Below are positions 1-8,548 of a stretch of DNA of 64,000 nt, piece by piece. The notes beneath the pieces were generated by a model. That model did not search any database. It was not told where the DNA came from and worked only from the letters and a program-made list of their open reading frames with translations. Position 1 is the stretch's first letter; each line of letters starts with the position of its first letter. Source of the stretch: Aeromicrobium sp. CnD17-E (GTDB lineage: Bacteria > Actinomycetota > Actinomycetes > Propionibacteriales > Nocardioidaceae); the NCBI RefSeq assembly GCF_024124745.1, contig NZ_JAMXRU010000008.1:1-64000 (forward strand), in the 5' to 3' direction. The position numbers and the translations under genes are program-made.

Positions 1-1139
1 TCCGCACCCGCGGGCCCGACGAGCGCGACCAGGTCGCGGTCCGCGAGCCGCCGGCCGACGGGCGGGTCGGCCGAGGGATCGGCGAGGTCGAGCCCACCGA
101 CGCGGTCGGCGCGATCGGCGGACGGCGCTCCCGTCGGAGGCAGGCCGCCGTAGAGGACGTCGACCTGCTCGCGGACGTCGTCCACCCCGCGCCACGTCGC
201 GGCGAGGCGTTCGGCGACCCCGGCGTCGACCAGGTCCGAGGGCGCTCCTGCCAGCACCGCCGACAGCCTCCAGGCCAGCGCATGGGCGTCGAGAAGCCCG
301 GCGTTGAGGCACTCGCCCCCGACGGGCAGGCACTGGCGCACTGCGTCGCCGGCCAGCAGCACCCGCCCCGAGCGCAGGGTCGTGACGACCACCTCCTCGT
401 CGTCGAAGGCCTCGACCCACTCGAGCCAGTCCGGGTCCAGCCGCTGCCCGGTCGCCTGGTGCCAGAGCGCACAGACCAGCCTGGGGTCGGCCTCGAAGGC
501 GGTACGACGTCCGCGGTCGTGGATCATGATCCTCGCCGTGCCGGGCTCGAGCGGCCCCGACGTGACGGTCAGGTCGCCGACGCGCTCGAAGCGGCGTGCT
601 GCGACGGGACGTCCCTGCACGTCAGCCCGCAGGAACCGGTGCCGAGCGGGTCGCGTCCGCACCGCGATCCCGGCGGCGGCCCGCACCGTGCCGTCCGCGC
701 CGTCGCAGCCGAGCAGGAACCGCGCACGCCGGGACTCGCCCGTCGAGGAACGCACGCTCACGCCGTCGTCGTCCTGGGCGACGTCGACGACGCGCCACGG
801 GGCCGTGTGGACCACCCCCGCCTCCTCCGTCCACCGGCGCAGCGTCGCGCACAGCCGTGGCTGCGAGAGCCGCCACAGTCCGGCGTGCTCGGAGTCCAGG
901 TGCTGGAGGTCGACCCGCGCCCCGGCCCAGTGACCGGCCTCGACGCGCTCGAAGTCCTCACGCGGGACGCCGTGCAGCGCCAGGATCTCCATCGAGCGGG
1001 TGGTCACCGTCGATGCGCGCGTCCGCAGCAGCGGACTCGCAGCGGCCTCGAGCAGCTCGACCGAGGCGCCGAACCGGGCGAGTAGCCCGGCGGCGAGCAG
1101 TCCCACCGGCCCGGCGCCGACGACCACGACGTCCCTCAT
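1..1139 (-). CDS. FAD-dependent aromatic (polyketide) monooxygenase, partial
   Basis: Last visible gene of the polyketide operon; it runs off the left edge, so about 379 codons are seen. The N-terminus has the Rossmann FAD motif GAGPVGLLAAG (residues 8-18), then the DG motif (GCDGADGTVR) and the GD motif (LLAGDAVRQCLPVGGE) of p-hydroxybenzoate-hydroxylase-type flavoprotein monooxygenases. Family members hydroxylate or oxidatively rearrange aromatic polyketides using NAD(P)H and O2. The ATG (1139-1137) overlaps the TGA of the ferredoxin reductase gene (ATGA), so translation is probably coupled. As the second such oxygenase of the operon it probably acts late, but its substrate cannot be read from sequence. 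Confidence 0.9.
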   Translation of the reverse strand, partial: MRDVVVVGAGPVGLLAAGLLARFGASVELLEAAASPLLRTRASTVTTRSMEILALHGVPREDFERVEAGHWAGARVDLQHLDSEHAGLWRLSQPRLCATLRRWTEEAGVVHTAPWRVVDVAQDDDGVSVRSSTGESRRARFLLGCDGADGTVRAAAGIAVRTRPARHRFLRADVQGRPVAARRFERVGDLTVTSGPLEPGTARIMIHDRGRRTAFEADPRLVCALWHQATGQRLDPDWLEWVEAFDDEEVVVTTLRSGRVLLAGDAVRQCLPVGGECLNAGLLDAHALAWRLSAVLAGAPSDLVDAGVAERLAATWRGVDDVREQVDVLYGGLPPTGAPSADRADRVGGLDLADPSADPPVGRRLADRDLVALVGPAGA

Positions 1140-2344
1140 GCGGGCCTCCCCGTCATCTCGCGGGCGGCGTGGGCGCCCGACGACGATCCCTCGCGCAGCA
1201 GCTCGCGCACCCGCCGGACGGAGGCCTTCGCGTCGATGCCCACCGCTCCGGTCAGGCGACCACGGTGCTCGTACAGGTGGAGGGTGCCACCGCCCTCCTG
1301 CAGCACCGTCGAGCGCGCCGAGGGCACCCCGACGCCCTGGATCCGCCGGTCGTACCAGGTGCTCCAGAAGTAGGGCGTCGCAGTGGTGCGCGACCACGAT
1401 CCCGGCGGTGTGACGGCGTTGTGGCCAGCCACCAGTCCCTGTGCCGCCGCCATGCTCTGGGACATGCTGCGCGGTGCCGCCTGGGGGCCGTCCGTGGCGA
1501 CGACCTGGGCGGCGTCGCCCGCGACGAAGACCGCTGGGTCGTTCGTGACCATCGCCGTCGTGCAGAGCACCCCCTCCGCGACCCTGATCCCGGAGCCGAC
1601 CAGCCAGCCGAGGTCGCTGCGCACGCCGACGGCCCACACGACGTGCTCGGCGACGATCCTCTCGCCCGAACCCAGGTCGACGGCCACGCTGGCGCCGGCG
1701 CGGACCAACGAGTTCACTGCAGCGCCGGTGACGAGCCGGGTTCCTGCCGTGCGGTGGAGGCGGGCCAGGTGCTCGGCGAGACTCCTCCCGTGGCTCGCCT
1801 CCAGCGGGCCACACCCCCGCTCGACCAGGGTCACCTCGGCACCCAGGGCCTGCGCCGCGGATGCGATCTCCGAGCCGATCAGGCCCGCACCGACCACCAC
1901 CACGCGCCGACGCCCGGTCAGCACCCGGTGCAGGAGGACGGCGTCCCGGGCGGTGCGCACGGTCGAGACCTGTCCGTCGAGGTTCCCCCAGGGGCACGGC
2001 GTCGGCTGCGCACCCGTGGCCACGACCAGCGCGTCGTACCCGATCTTGCCGTCGGACGTGCGTAGCAACCGGCGACGTCGGTCGAGTCCTGTGGCGCGCG
2101 TCCCGAGACGCAGCTGCACCCCGAGACGTCCGACGAGCTGATCGTGTTCGACGTAGTGCCGGGGGCTCGCCCCGGCCAGCAGCGCCTCCTTCGTGACCTG
2201 GGGACGCTCGTACGGCAGCGCCGTCTCGGCTCCGACGAGGACGATCGACCCGTCGTGTCCCGCGTTCCGCGCACTCTCGGCCGCCCGGACGCCGGCCAGC
2301 CCCGCGCCGACGATCACCAGGCTGGACCGCGCGGACGTGCTCAC
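1136..2344 (-). CDS. FAD/NAD(P)-dependent ferredoxin reductase
   Basis: 402 aa from a GTG start (2344-2342) overlapping the TGA of the ferredoxin gene; upstream in-frame starts only add an Arg-rich shadow. It has an N-terminal FAD motif VIVGAGLAGVRAAE, the LPYERPQVTKEALL block typical of class I ferredoxin reductases, a second dinucleotide motif VVVGAGLIGSEIA, and a C-terminal VFVAGDAA motif. It should pass electrons from NAD(P)H to the adjacent ferredoxin and so to the P450 two genes upstream. Finding reductase, ferredoxin and P450 together in one polyketide operon suggests a self-sufficient hydroxylation chain. Confidence 0.9.
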   Translation of the reverse strand: MSTSARSSLVIVGAGLAGVRAAESARNAGHDGSIVLVGAETALPYERPQVTKEALLAGASPRHYVEHDQLVGRLGVQLRLGTRATGLDRRRRLLRTSDGKIGYDALVVATGAQPTPCPWGNLDGQVSTVRTARDAVLLHRVLTGRRRVVVVGAGLIGSEIASAAQALGAEVTLVERGCGPLEASHGRSLAEHLARLHRTAGTRLVTGAAVNSLVRAGASVAVDLGSGERIVAEHVVWAVGVRSDLGWLVGSGIRVAEGVLCTTAMVTNDPAVFVAGDAAQVVATDGPQAAPRSMSQSMAAAQGLVAGHNAVTPPGSWSRTTATPYFWSTWYDRRIQGVGVPSARSTVLQEGGGTLHLYEHRGRLTGAVGIDAKASVRRVRELLREGSSSGAHAAREMTGRPA

Positions 2345-2553
2345 GACGACGCCTCGCCCGGACCCACGACACGCAGCGCGGCGACGGGACACACGAGGGC
2401 CGCGTCCGCCGCTGCGTCGGCGTCTGCGTCGCCGAACGTCTCGGCGAGCAGCACCAGCTCGCCCTCGTCGTCGAGCGCGAGCAGGTGCGGAGCGGCGTCG
2501 ACGCACACGCCGTGCCCCTCGCAGCGCGAGGAGTCGAGCTCGAAGGCGCTCAT
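2341..2553 (-). CDS. single-cluster ferredoxin (CxxHxxC...CP type), P450 partner
   Basis: 70-aa acidic protein. The start ATG (2553-2551) overlaps the P450 stop codon (ATGA), which decides it over longer in-frame starts. The cluster ligands are Cys11, Cys17 and the Cys of the C-terminal CPV motif, with His in the place of the second Cys of a normal [4Fe-4S] ferredoxin (CEGHGVC). This is the signature of small ferredoxins that serve actinobacterial P450s and carry [3Fe-4S] or [4Fe-4S] clusters. It lies between its expected electron acceptor (P450) and donor (ferredoxin reductase). Confidence 0.88.
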   Translation of the reverse strand: MSAFELDSSRCEGHGVCVDAAPHLLALDDEGELVLLAETFGDADADAAADAALVCPVAALRVVGPGEASS

Positions 2554-3740
2554 GCTCGCCTCGATCCCTCGAAGGTCGCCGTCATCGACTCGATCCCGCG
2601 GATCGTGTTGTGCAACCGCCACGTGGCGGGCCCGACCTCGATGTGCTCGACGTGGCGGATCATCGCCTTGAGGAGCGAGTGCCCCTCGAGGCGCGAGAGA
2701 GCCTGGCCGACGCAACCGTGGATGCCGTGGCCGAAGCCGAGGTGCTTGCTCACGTCAGGTCGGGTGATGTCGAAGCGGTCCGGGTCCGAGGACCAGAACG
2801 AGGCGTCACGGTTCGCCGAGGCGAACAACAGGTAGACCCGGTCCCCCTCGGAGACCACGTGGTCTCCGAGCCGGTGGCCCGCCAGGGCGAGCCGGGTGAA
2901 CCCTCGTAGCGGCGCCTCGAACCTGACGATCTCGTTGAAGGCGGCCGGGACGAGGTCGGGCTCGGCGCGCAGGAGCGCGTACTGCTCCGGGTGACGCCCC
3001 AGCAGGTCGACGAGGCTCGACAGGGCACTCACCGACGTGTCCATCGACGGGAACAGGAAGTCGCCGAGCAGCGCCGGGACCAGCTCGGCCCCGATCTCAC
3101 CGCGCTGCGCCTCCTCGACGAGCTCGGCGCCCCAGCTCCCGGCTCGCAGGTTTCCGGGCTGGGACATCCGGTGCAGGAACTCGTGCATGTCGCCGAAGTG
3201 GTGCAGACCGGCGAGGGTCCGCTCGTTCGCGGGTCCGAAGGCGTTGAAACCGGCCGACGCCCAGTCGAGCAGGATCTCGCGGCCCTCGTCGATCGGCCAG
3301 CCCAGGAGGTCGGGGACGAGCGAGAGGGGGAAGGCCTGGGCGAAGTCGCGCACGACCTCGAACGAGTCCCTCTCGAGGAGCCCCAGGACCAGTCGGTCGG
3401 CCCACGCCTCCACCTCGGCGTTGATCTCGCGCAGCGCCCGCGGGGTGAGGTGCCGCGAGACGAGCGACCGGACCTGGTCGTGGTAGGGCGGGTCGCTCGT
3501 GAGCGTGCTGCCGGACTGCGCCCGGTTGAGCCGCTCGGTGATCCCGACCCCCGAGGCCGACGAGAACACGTCCGGGGCGTGCAGGGCGGCGAAGACGTTG
3601 CGGTAGTGCGGCAGCGCCCAGACCTCGTGCTCGGGGAGCCACACCGCGTCGCCGGCCTCGCGCAGCTGCGCGTAGGCGGGGTAGGGGTCTCGCAGCACCT
3701 CGTCGCTGAAGAGGTCGAGGGGCTCGGTCGCGGTCGTCAT
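2550..3740 (-). CDS. cytochrome P450
   Basis: 396 aa, usual size for a bacterial class I P450. Visible landmarks are the K-helix ExxR (Glu270-Arg273), the heme loop FGHGIHGCVG at 336-345 with Cys343 as thiolate ligand, and the I-helix around 231-235 (PSMDT). The I-helix keeps the acid-Thr pair, but Pro and Ser replace the usual Ala-Gly before it. ATG at 3740-3738 sits in a TGATG overlap with the aromatase/cyclase stop; a GTG one codon upstream is equally possible. Likely role is oxidative tailoring of the polyketide with electrons from the next two genes. Confidence 0.92.
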   Translation of the reverse strand: MTTATEPLDLFSDEVLRDPYPAYAQLREAGDAVWLPEHEVWALPHYRNVFAALHAPDVFSSASGVGITERLNRAQSGSTLTSDPPYHDQVRSLVSRHLTPRALREINAEVEAWADRLVLGLLERDSFEVVRDFAQAFPLSLVPDLLGWPIDEGREILLDWASAGFNAFGPANERTLAGLHHFGDMHEFLHRMSQPGNLRAGSWGAELVEEAQRGEIGAELVPALLGDFLFPSMDTSVSALSSLVDLLGRHPEQYALLRAEPDLVPAAFNEIVRFEAPLRGFTRLALAGHRLGDHVVSEGDRVYLLFASANRDASFWSSDPDRFDITRPDVSKHLGFGHGIHGCVGQALSRLEGHSLLKAMIRHVEHIEVGPATWRLHNTIRGIESMTATFEGSRRA

Positions 3741-4687
3741 CACGCCACCGTGCTTCCGCGCGTGGCGAAGTCGGCCAGACGACCGAGGGTGAGCCGGCTG
3801 TTCGCCCCCAGGTTCGCTCGGGCCAGCCCCTGGGCGTCGGCGACGCTCGCGGACGCGCCGAGCACCTCGGCGAGCAGCTCCTCCTCGATCGCGACGGTGT
3901 GCTCCGAGGAGACCCTCAGCCGGCCGTCGACCTCTTGCACCCTCCACACGCCCGTGTGCAGGGCCAGCAGCGGCGGGAGCGTCGTCTGCTTGTAGTACAG
4001 GACGCGCCGCTCCGGGAACGAGACCCGGAAGGACTCGGTCACGTGCTCGGCGCCGTCGGGGGTGCGCGTCGTCATCGCGAGGCGCTGGAGACCACCGTCG
4101 TAGGTCTCGAGCTCGACGGCCGGCACGTGGTCGAGCCGCTCCCCCCACAGGTCGCCACGGTCGAGGAACTCGAAGGCGAGTCGCGCCGAGCCGTCCACCT
4201 CGATCACGTCGACGAACGTGAACAACCGGGCGGGCGTGGAGGCTGCGGTCTCGGCCGCGAGCCGCAGGGCCTCGAGCTCGGCCGTGCTGTTGCGCTCGAC
4301 GGCCGACTCGATCACCGACCACTGCTCCGCGACGTCCTCCCGCGGGCGGAAGCCGTGGTACAGCAGCACGCGGGCCCGGTGCGGGGAGATCGCCTCGACG
4401 CTCCACCGACCCACCATCTCGCCGACCGGGTGCGCCGTGCGCTCCTGCCGGAACTCGATCGTGAGCCCCTCGGGGTCGATCGCACGCCGCGACGTCCAGG
4501 TCTTCGGCGTCCCGTTCGCCGTCGCCCAGAGCCGGATCGTCTCCTCCCGCTCGCCGGGCTCCAGCACCTCGGCGTGGATCGTGGGCGGGAAGACGGTCGG
4601 CCACCGGCCGACGTCGCGCAACCAGCCGAACACCTCTGCCGCGGGGGCGTCGATCTCGGTCGTGTGGGTGACTTCGCGCAGGTTCAT
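3740..4687 (-). CDS. didomain polyketide aromatase/cyclase (SRPBCC x2)
   Basis: 315 aa, the length of two START/Bet v1-like SRPBCC domains. The first (about 1-150) begins with the HTTEIDAPAAEVFGWLRDV block typical of TcmN/ActVII-type aromatases, and the second runs from about 165 to 315. Didomain enzymes of this kind aromatise the first ring of reduced (C9-ketoreduced) poly-beta-ketone chains, which agrees with the ketoreductase gene just upstream. A good Shine-Dalgarno (AGGAGAT) lies in the 9-nt gap to the ketoreductase gene. In angucycline clusters the same gene follows the ketoreductase. Confidence 0.9.
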   Translation of the reverse strand: MNLREVTHTTEIDAPAAEVFGWLRDVGRWPTVFPPTIHAEVLEPGEREETIRLWATANGTPKTWTSRRAIDPEGLTIEFRQERTAHPVGEMVGRWSVEAISPHRARVLLYHGFRPREDVAEQWSVIESAVERNSTAELEALRLAAETAASTPARLFTFVDVIEVDGSARLAFEFLDRGDLWGERLDHVPAVELETYDGGLQRLAMTTRTPDGAEHVTESFRVSFPERRVLYYKQTTLPPLLALHTGVWRVQEVDGRLRVSSEHTVAIEEELLAEVLGASASVADAQGLARANLGANSRLTLGRLADFATRGSTVA

Positions 4688-4696
4688 CGTGATCTC

Positions 4697-5476
4697 CTAG
4701 AAGTTTCCGAGCCCGCCGCAGACGTTGAGCGCCTGCGCCGTGACCGAGCCCGCGGTGGGCGAGGCGAGGTAGGCGACCATCCCGGCCACCTCCTCGGGGG
4801 TGGAGTAGCGACCCAGCGGGATCTTGGCCTCGAACTGCGTCATGACCTCGTCGGTGCTGGTGTGCCATGCGGCGGCGTAGCCCTGCCGGACCCGTTCGGC
4901 CATCGGCGTCTCCACGTAGCCGGGACACACGGCGTTGACGGTGATGCCACGGGGGGCCAGCTCCTTGCCGAGCGCCTTGGTGAAGCCGACGACGCCATGC
5001 TTCGAGGCCGAGTAGGGCGCGGCGAGCAGGACTCCCTGCTTCCCGGCGGTCGAGGCGATGCTGATGATCCGACCGCTGCCGTCCGGCACGGCACCCAGAC
5101 GCAGCGCGGCCCGAGTCACGTAGAAGACGCTGTGCAGGTTGCCGGCCATGACCGCGTGCCAGAGCTCGTCGCTCAACTCCGCGGTGACGCCACCGCCGTT
5201 CAACCCGGCGTTGTTGACGACGACCCCGACGTGCCCGAAGGCGCTCACGGCGGTCTGGACGAAGGACTCCACCTGGTCGGGGTCGGTGACGTCGGCGACG
5301 ACGCCCTCGACTGCTCCGGGCAGACCCTTGAGGTCGACGACGGTCCTGGACACCGCATCGGGGTCGCGGCCGCACAGGAGCACGTCGTGCCCGAGCTCGG
5401 CGAGGGTCCGCGCCGTGGCCAGCCCGATGCCGCTCGTGCCCCCGGTGACGATCGCCGGCTCCTTGGCGGCGGACAT
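4697..5476 (-). CDS. type II polyketide C9 ketoreductase (ActIII-like SDR)
   Basis: 259-aa short-chain dehydrogenase with NADPH motif TGGTSGIG (11-18), NNAG (88-91), Ser142, and YxxxK at Tyr155/Lys159. The overall sequence reads like ActIII-type ketoreductases, which reduce the C9 carbonyl of the nascent octaketide or longer chain. The stretch after NNAG is LNGGG where ActIII has RPGGG, so the PGG motif linked to stereochemistry becomes NGG. The start is in a TGATG overlap with the ACP stop codon. Its presence implies a reduced aromatic polyketide rather than a tetracenomycin-type product. Confidence 0.93.
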   Translation of the reverse strand: MSAAKEPAIVTGGTSGIGLATARTLAELGHDVLLCGRDPDAVSRTVVDLKGLPGAVEGVVADVTDPDQVESFVQTAVSAFGHVGVVVNNAGLNGGGVTAELSDELWHAVMAGNLHSVFYVTRAALRLGAVPDGSGRIISIASTAGKQGVLLAAPYSASKHGVVGFTKALGKELAPRGITVNAVCPGYVETPMAERVRQGYAAAWHTSTDEVMTQFEAKIPLGRYSTPEEVAGMVAYLASPTAGSVTAQALNVCGGLGNF

Positions 5477-5739
5477 CAGGCGACCGCCGCTTCGGCGAGC
5501 GCGTGGTTCACCGCGTCGGCGAGGTCCTGCGGCGTCTCGATGTCGGCGAGCTGCTCGTCGTCGATCTCGACACCGTTCTCGCGACCGAGCCGCAGCCCGG
5601 TCTCGAGCACTGCGAGGGAGTCGTAGCCGAGCTCCTCGAAGGTCAGGGTGGCGATCCCGCGCTCGAGGTCGACTCCGGCATCGACGCCGGCTCCTTCGAC
5701 CAGGGCGCGCTTGACGTCGTCCAGGGTGATGACGGGCAT
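5476..5739 (-). CDS. acyl carrier protein of the type II PKS
   Basis: 87 aa, standard ACP size. Ser41 in the ELGYDSLAVLE motif is the expected 4-prime-phosphopantetheine attachment site. The start ATG is two bases after the KS-beta stop, which fixes it against longer in-frame readings. It carries malonyl and growing chains between KS-alpha/KS-beta and the tailoring cyclases. A candidate activating transferase is encoded at the right side of the cluster (13576-14262). Confidence 0.95.
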   Translation of the reverse strand: MPVITLDDVKRALVEGAGVDAGVDLERGIATLTFEELGYDSLAVLETGLRLGRENGVEIDDEQLADIETPQDLADAVNHALAEAAVA

Positions 5740-5741
5740 GG

Positions 5742-6959
5742 TCAGGCTCCTTCGGGATGGTGATGAGGTGAGGTGAGGACGACCGCGGACACGAAGCCCC
5801 CGCGACCTCGGGCGACGACGAGGACCGAGTCGAGCGACCCGGCCCTCGGCTCGGCGACCAGGTCGATGCCGTGTGCCGGGTCGACCTGGCTGTGGACGGT
5901 GGGGGGCGTCAGGCCGTCGCGCAGCGCCAGGGCGGCCACCGCCACGTCGAGCGCGGCGCCGCCGGCCTGGAGGCGACCGACGGCTGCCTTGGGCACCGTG
6001 ACCGGCACGCGTCGGGGTCCGAAGACCCTGCGCAGGACGGCGGCCTCGTCGGCGTCGGCTGCCACCGTCCCCGCTCCGTCGGCCAGCACGAGGTCGATCC
6101 GGTCGGGCCGCACGTCGGCGTCGGCCAGCGCTGCCTCGACGACGCGACGCAGCGCGGTCGTCGGGTCCTGGGAGCTGCGCACGAATCCCGACGCGTGGCC
6201 CACGAGCAGGGCGTAGGCGCGTCCGGTCGCGTCGGCGGCGCGTTCGAGCACCAGGTGCGCCCCGCCCTCTCCCACGACCGCACCCGACGCACGGGGGTCG
6301 AAGGGCAGGTAGGCGGTCTCCGGGTCCGATGCCGACGTCGTCCCGCCCCCGGCGACGTGCGCCACCCAGCCCCACGGGCACAGCGTCCCGTCGACGGCGC
6401 CGCTGACCATGGCGGCGTTGCCGTGGTGGAGGTGGGCCGCCGAGCTCGCCAGCGCGTCGAGAGCGCCCGCGGCGTCGGCGACGACGACACCCGAGTGCCC
6501 CTTGAAGCCGTGCCTGATCGAGATCTGGCCGGTGTTGACGGCGTAGAACCACGCGTACGACTGGTAGGCACTCACGTACTTCGGTCCCCGGCTCCAGAGG
6601 TTCTGCAGCTCACGCTGACCGAACTCGTACCCCCCGGCGGTGGATGCCGTGAAGACCCCGCAGCGCCCTGGATCGTGCCGCTCGGCGATGCCGGAGTCGG
6701 CCACGGCCTCCGCCGCGGCCACGAGCGACATCTGCGTCATCCAGTCGGTCGAGCTCATCAGCCGTCCACCGAGGGCCGGCGCGGGATCGAGGTCGCGGAC
6801 CTCGCCCGCGAGGGTCGAGGCGTAGCTCGACGCGTCGAAGCGCTCCACCGCGGCGATGCCGTGCACACCCTTCTGCTGGGCGATCCAGTGCGCCTCGCGG
6901 TCGTTGCCGATCGGGGAGACGATGCCGATTCCGGTGATCGCGGCAGGTTCGCGGATCAT
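5742..6959 (-). CDS. ketosynthase beta / chain length factor (KS-beta, CLF)
   Basis: 405-aa thiolase-fold protein that pairs with KS-alpha to set chain length. The position of the KS-alpha active Cys is Ala163 (motif VVADAAGALDAL), so it cannot condense; known CLFs normally have Gln here (AEQAGG). The FVxSSQDP and DLVLADGAGT blocks are typical of CLFs. The ATG overlaps the TGA of KS-alpha (ATGA), the usual translational coupling of the heterodimer. Loss of the conserved Gln is the unusual point and is reported separately. Confidence 0.93.
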   Translation of the reverse strand: MIREPAAITGIGIVSPIGNDREAHWIAQQKGVHGIAAVERFDASSYASTLAGEVRDLDPAPALGGRLMSSTDWMTQMSLVAAAEAVADSGIAERHDPGRCGVFTASTAGGYEFGQRELQNLWSRGPKYVSAYQSYAWFYAVNTGQISIRHGFKGHSGVVVADAAGALDALASSAAHLHHGNAAMVSGAVDGTLCPWGWVAHVAGGGTTSASDPETAYLPFDPRASGAVVGEGGAHLVLERAADATGRAYALLVGHASGFVRSSQDPTTALRRVVEAALADADVRPDRIDLVLADGAGTVAADADEAAVLRRVFGPRRVPVTVPKAAVGRLQAGGAALDVAVAALALRDGLTPPTVHSQVDPAHGIDLVAEPRAGSLDSVLVVARGRGGFVSAVVLTSPHHHPEGA

Positions 6960-8224
6960 CGGGCCACCTCCAGGGTCCGCAGCACCATGGCGCTCTGGAA
7001 CCCGCCGAAGCCGCTGCCCGTGGTGAGCACGGTGCGCGCGGCCACGGCCCGGCTGGTGTTCGGGACGTAGTCGAGCGGGAGGTCCGGGTCCGGGGTCGTG
7101 AGGTTCGCGGTCGGCGGCACCACGCCGTCACGCAGCACGAGCAGACAGGCGGCGATCTCGATCGAGCCGATCGCTCCCAGGGAGTGCCCCACCATCGACT
7201 TGATCGAGCTGATGGGAACCTCGCGCGCCCGTTCGCCGAGACTGCGCAGCAGGGCGGCCGTCTCGTGCAGGTCGTTCTGCTTGGTCCCCGAGCCGTGGGC
7301 GTTGACGTAGTCGATCTCCGGTGCGGTCACCTGTGCCTGGTCCAGGGCCGCCGTCACCGCCTCCGCCAGCTCCGCGCCGTCGGCGCGCAGGCCCGTCATG
7401 TGGTGGGCGTTGCAGCGGCTGCCGTACCCGACCACCTCGGCGTAGACCGTGGCGCCGCGGTCCAGCGCGTGCGTCAGCTCCTCCAGCACGAAGACTGCGG
7501 CCCCCTCCCCCAGCACGAAGCCGCCCCGCGTCGCGTCGAACGGGCGCGAGGCCCGCTCCGGCGTCTCGTTGTCGGTCGACGTCGCGCGGATGCTGTCGAA
7601 GCAGGCCACCGTGATCTCCGAGATCGGGGCCTCGGTGGCGCCGCTCACCACGGCGTCGAGGACGCCTGAACGGATGAGGTCGGCGGCCTGGCCGACCGCG
7701 TCGATCCCTGAGGTGCAGCCGGTGGAGATCACGCTCACGGGGCCGTCGGCGCCGACGAGCTCGGCCACCTCCGCGGCGATCGAGCTCGGCACGAAGTAGT
7801 CGTAGAGCTCCGGTGGGGCGTCGGCCACCACGTTCCACAGCTCTCCCTCGTGACTCATGTCGCGGTACACCCGCTCGAGCGACGTCGTGGCCCCGACCGC
7901 GGAGCCCAGGCACACGCCCAGCCGCTCCGCGGCGTAGTGCGACGCCGGAGCCGCGTCGTCCCAGGCCTCGCGGGCCGCGACCATGGCGAACACGGTCGCC
8001 CGGTCGAGCACGGCGCCGTCAGGTCGGGTGGCGACGACGTCGGCCGGCAGGTCGACCTCGGCCGCCACCTGGCTGCGAAAGCCCTCGGGCGGGCAGTTGC
8101 TGAGCCGACGTGTCGCGGTCCGACCCTCCTGGAGCTGGGTCCAGAACGGCTCCCGACCGACACCGCCCGGGGCCACGACCCCGACCCCGGTGACGACCAC
8201 GCGGCGCTGCTGGCGCGCGCTCAT
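6956..8224 (-). CDS. ketosynthase alpha (KS-alpha) of the type II PKS
   Basis: 422 aa. The catalytic triad is intact: Cys170 in STGCTSGIDA, His311 in NAHGSGTKQND, and His348 in VGHSLGAIG. It performs decarboxylative condensation of malonyl-ACP with the KS-beta partner. The start chosen (ATG 8224-8222, MSARQQRR) overlaps the cyclase stop codon; an in-frame start five codons upstream lies inside the cyclase gene. Together with KS-beta and ACP it forms the minimal PKS. Confidence 0.96.
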   Translation of the reverse strand: MSARQQRRVVVTGVGVVAPGGVGREPFWTQLQEGRTATRRLSNCPPEGFRSQVAAEVDLPADVVATRPDGAVLDRATVFAMVAAREAWDDAAPASHYAAERLGVCLGSAVGATTSLERVYRDMSHEGELWNVVADAPPELYDYFVPSSIAAEVAELVGADGPVSVISTGCTSGIDAVGQAADLIRSGVLDAVVSGATEAPISEITVACFDSIRATSTDNETPERASRPFDATRGGFVLGEGAAVFVLEELTHALDRGATVYAEVVGYGSRCNAHHMTGLRADGAELAEAVTAALDQAQVTAPEIDYVNAHGSGTKQNDLHETAALLRSLGERAREVPISSIKSMVGHSLGAIGSIEIAACLLVLRDGVVPPTANLTTPDPDLPLDYVPNTSRAVAARTVLTTGSGFGGFQSAMVLRTLEVAR

Positions 8225-8547
8225 CGGCCCTGCTCCCACGTGTAGAAGCGACGGGCCATCGCGTCCTTCGGCGACGCCCAGTCCGGCTTGTAGGGCTCGA
8301 TGAACGGGCGGAGGTCGGCGCTCACCTGCACGAAGCGCGGGTCGTTCTTCGCCGCCTCGATCGCGGCGTCCGTCTCCTCGGCCTCGAAGTCCTGCAGGTG
8401 GAAGTAGAGCCCCTCGAACTCGAAGAGCTGACGTCGTCGGGTGCCCATGCGCCCGGGCATGTCGGTGCGGTCGAACCGGGCGAACAGCTCGGCCACCTCC
8501 TGCTGGTGCCCCGGCTCCATGCGGGCCACGATGAGATTGCTGTGCAT
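8221..8547 (-). CDS. TcmI-family polyketide cyclase
   Basis: 108 aa, the exact size of the TcmI / JadI / UrdF family (ferredoxin-like fold, Pfam Cyclase_polyket). Diagnostic blocks are MHSNLIVARM at the N-terminus, FDRTDMPGRMGTRRRQLF in the middle, and LYFHLQDF. Members fold and close later rings of aromatic polyketides; in angucycline clusters the gene sits directly before KS-alpha, as here. It starts one base after the stop of the upstream oxygenase and its stop overlaps the KS-alpha start. Confidence 0.93.
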   Translation of the reverse strand: MHSNLIVARMEPGHQQEVAELFARFDRTDMPGRMGTRRRQLFEFEGLYFHLQDFEAEETDAAIEAAKNDPRFVQVSADLRPFIEPYKPDWASPKDAMARRFYTWEQGR

Positions 8548-8548
8548 G

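Noticed and set aside
2550-5375. A 941-codon open frame spanning P450 and two genes upstream
   Set aside because: Only the P450 part has protein-like composition; the remainder is the out-of-frame shadow of the aromatase and ketoreductase genes, with Arg/Gly-rich text typical of GC-rich shadows.
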